Notes under the pieces: model-generated | Told to the model about the DNA's origin: nothing | Seen by the model: the letters and a program-made list of their open reading frames with translations, nothing else | Databases searched by the model: none | Shown here: piece by piece, positions 62,707 through 64,000 of the stretch | Numbering within the stretch: the first letter of the stretch is position 1 | Layout of the letters: every line of letters begins with the position of its first letter | Program-made: the position numbers and the translations under genes | Assembly (NCBI RefSeq): GCF_017161425.1 | Contig: NZ_CP071057.1 | Coordinates: 992,001-1,056,000, forward strand | Reading direction: 5' to 3' | Length of the DNA stretch: 64,000 nt | From: Marinicauda algicola | GTDB taxonomy: Bacteria; Pseudomonadota; Alphaproteobacteria; Caulobacterales; Maricaulaceae

Positions 62707-63621
62707 ATGGCGTCGGATCAACCGGTCATCATCAAGAAAGTCAAGAAGGGCGGCCATCACGCTCACCACGGCGGGGCGTGGAAAGTCGCCTATGCCGACT
62801 TCGTGACGGCGATGATGGCCTTCTTCCTGCTGATGTGGCTGATCGCCACCGCCGACCCCGAGCAGAAGCGCGGCATCGCGGATTATTTCGCCCCGGCGAG
62901 CGTCAGCCCGTCGACCTCCGGCTCGGGCGGCCTGCTCGCCGGCACCGATTTCGGCGACGAGGGCGTGCGCGGACCCGGCTCGGCCTCCGTGGTGGAACGC
63001 CTCGCGCCGGAAGCCGTGCGCAACGAGAATGTGCGCGAGCAGGAATCGTCCGAGGCCGCGGATGGCAGCGACGGGCGGCCGGACGTCTCCCAGGACGCGC
63101 TCGCCAACGCGCTCGCGCGCCGCGAGGCGGCCGAGTTCGAGAGCGCCGAGATGAGCCTGCGCCAGGCGCTGCAGGAAATGCCCGAACTCTCCGAGCTGTC
63201 GCGTCACATCATCGTCGACGAGACGCCGGAGGGCCTGCGCATCCAGCTGATCGACGAGGAAGGGCGCTCCATGTTCGAGCCCGGTGCGGTTGAACCGAAC
63301 GAGCGGGCGGTCGTGCTGCTGCGCGCCGTCGCCGAGGTCGCCGCGCGCCTGCCGAACCGGCTGTCGATCTCCGGGCACACCGACGCCTCCCCCGCCTCGG
63401 CGAGCGGGCCGTCGAACTGGGAGCTCTCCGCCGCCCGGGCCAATGCCGCGCTGGAAGTGATCACGCGCTCCGGCATCGCCGAGCACCGCATCGCGGAGGT
63501 CTCCGGCAAGGCGGGGTCGGAACCGCTCTTCCCCGACGATCCGTTCCTGGCCGGCAACCGGCGGCTGTCGATCATCCTGCTGCGCGAAGCGCCCGTCATA
63601 CCGCCCGGCCACTCGCTCTAG
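62707..63621 (+). CDS. motB: Flagellar motor protein MotB
   Basis: Stator subunit that anchors the proton channel to peptidoglycan. The 304-residue protein has a basic N-terminus (IIKKVKKGGHHAHHGGAWKV), a membrane helix with the proton-carrying Asp in YADFVTAMMAFFLLMWLIAT, a plug and linker to about residue 175, and an OmpA-like peptidoglycan domain (SISGHTDASPAS, LSAARANAALEVI). Start at ATG 62707 with AGAGGG 9 nt upstream; ATG 62701 is possible. motA is not nearby. Confidence 0.93.
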   Translation: MASDQPVIIKKVKKGGHHAHHGGAWKVAYADFVTAMMAFFLLMWLIATADPEQKRGIADYFAPASVSPSTSGSGGLLAGTDFGDEGVRGPGSASVVERLAPEAVRNENVREQESSEAADGSDGRPDVSQDALANALARREAAEFESAEMSLRQALQEMPELSELSRHIIVDETPEGLRIQLIDEEGRSMFEPGAVEPNERAVVLLRAVAEVAARLPNRLSISGHTDASPASASGPSNWELSAARANAALEVITRSGIAEHRIAEVSGKAGSEPLFPDDPFLAGNRRLSIILLREAPVIPPGHSL

Positions 63622-63710
63622 GCCCCGCAGCCCGGGCTTTTACTCAACACCCGGCGCCGTCTAGCATGCCGACTCGGCCCCGACCGGGGCGCGGGCTGTG
63701 ATGGACGGGC

Positions 63711-64000
63711 ATGGAACAACTCTCTGCCATCGAAGACTGGCGGATGTGGGCGGTGCTGACCGGCGTATCGCTGGCCATCGTCTTCTATTGCTGGGAACGC
63801 TTTTCCATCGAACTCGTCTCGGCGGTGATCGTCGCGGCGAGCCTGGTCTTCTTCCACTTCGTGGGCGGGCCCGATGCCGGCGCGCTGCTGGCCGGCTTCG
63901 CCAACCCGGCCCTCATCACCATCCTCGCCCTGCTCGTCATCGGCCAGGGCATCTTCCAGACCGGCGCGCTGGAGGGACCCACGAGGTCCATGCTGGCGAT
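63711..64000 (+). CDS. SLC13-type membrane permease, N-terminal part (cut by window edge)
   Basis: About 96 residues from ATG 63711. After a short soluble start (MEQLSAIEDWRMW) come three hydrophobic segments (AVLTGVSLAIVFYCW, LVSAVIVAASLVFFHFVGG, LAGFANPALITILALLVIG) and GQGIFQTGALEGPTRSML, matching the start of SLC13/sodium:sulfate-type permeases, which often carry TrkA-C domains further on. The substrate cannot be inferred from this part. Confidence 0.75.
   Translation, partial: MEQLSAIEDWRMWAVLTGVSLAIVFYCWERFSIELVSAVIVAASLVFFHFVGGPDAGALLAGFANPALITILALLVIGQGIFQTGALEGPTRSMLA

Overview
This is a high-GC, gene-dense chromosomal window from an alphaproteobacterium, most probably of the Caulobacterales/Maricaulales (Hyphomonadaceae or Maricaulaceae) type. 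Supporting this are dusB-ntrB, a fused ispDF, hemA of the glycine-dependent (ALAS) type, a MucR/Ros regulator, a ubiquinol-cytochrome c chaperone, a pyruvate dehydrogenase E1-beta with its own lipoyl domain, a plsX-fabH-ihfA-merR block and motB. No rRNA, CRISPR array, integrase or transposase was seen. The order of the genome is inferred from gene content only.

Layout. 0-4.5 kb: ntrB (cut), dusB, ispDF, pncC, a Coq10/RatA-type START protein, lipA. 4.6-7.7 kb: three exported beta-solenoid (bactofilin-like) proteins, one with a membrane domain and one a lipoprotein, with a tandem palindromic operator. 7.7-19.5 kb: lpdA, two tandem exported tail-collar-domain proteins, a haloalkane dehalogenase, a P1 peptidase, ftsB, and pdhA-pdhB-(DUF5076)-(membrane protein)-pdhC, then an inverted repeat pair and an HD-domain gene. 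19.7-26 kb: an M2 metallopeptidase lipoprotein, kynA - AsnC-type sensor domain - sdaA, and a frameshifted metallo-beta-lactamase-fold gene. 26-31.8 kb: rplM-rpsI, a PhoX-like protein with an overlapping lipoprotein gene, a transglutaminase preceded by a coupled 39-codon ORF, ctaA. 31.9-38.4 kb: two acyl-CoA dehydrogenases behind a perfect palindrome, a PqiA-like protein, a JmjC-type oxygenase, and a BLUF photoreceptor coupled to a degenerate GGDEF/EAL protein. 38.6-43 kb: tRNA-Pro(GGG), merR-ihfA-fabH-plsX, the cytochrome chaperone, bamE. 43-52 kb: hppA and the long operon glyA-nrdR-ribD(reductase only)-ribE-ribB-ribH-nusB-thiL-orf. 52-64 kb: mucR, a DUF6898-like gene, hemA, a valine-degradation operon, hemB, a trans-sulfuration enzyme, a four-gene operon ending in a TRIC-type channel, motB, and a cut SLC13-type permease.

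How it works together. Pyruvate oxidation (pdhABC, lpdA, lipA), tryptophan, serine and valine breakdown, heme synthesis (hemA, hemB, ctaA) and riboflavin synthesis point to an aerobic heterotroph feeding on amino acids and acyl-CoAs. The most distinctive parts are the exported beta-solenoid cluster, the split BLUF/degenerate-EAL pair, and the duplicated exported tail-collar proteins. Their functions are not established by the sequence; assignments there are inference.
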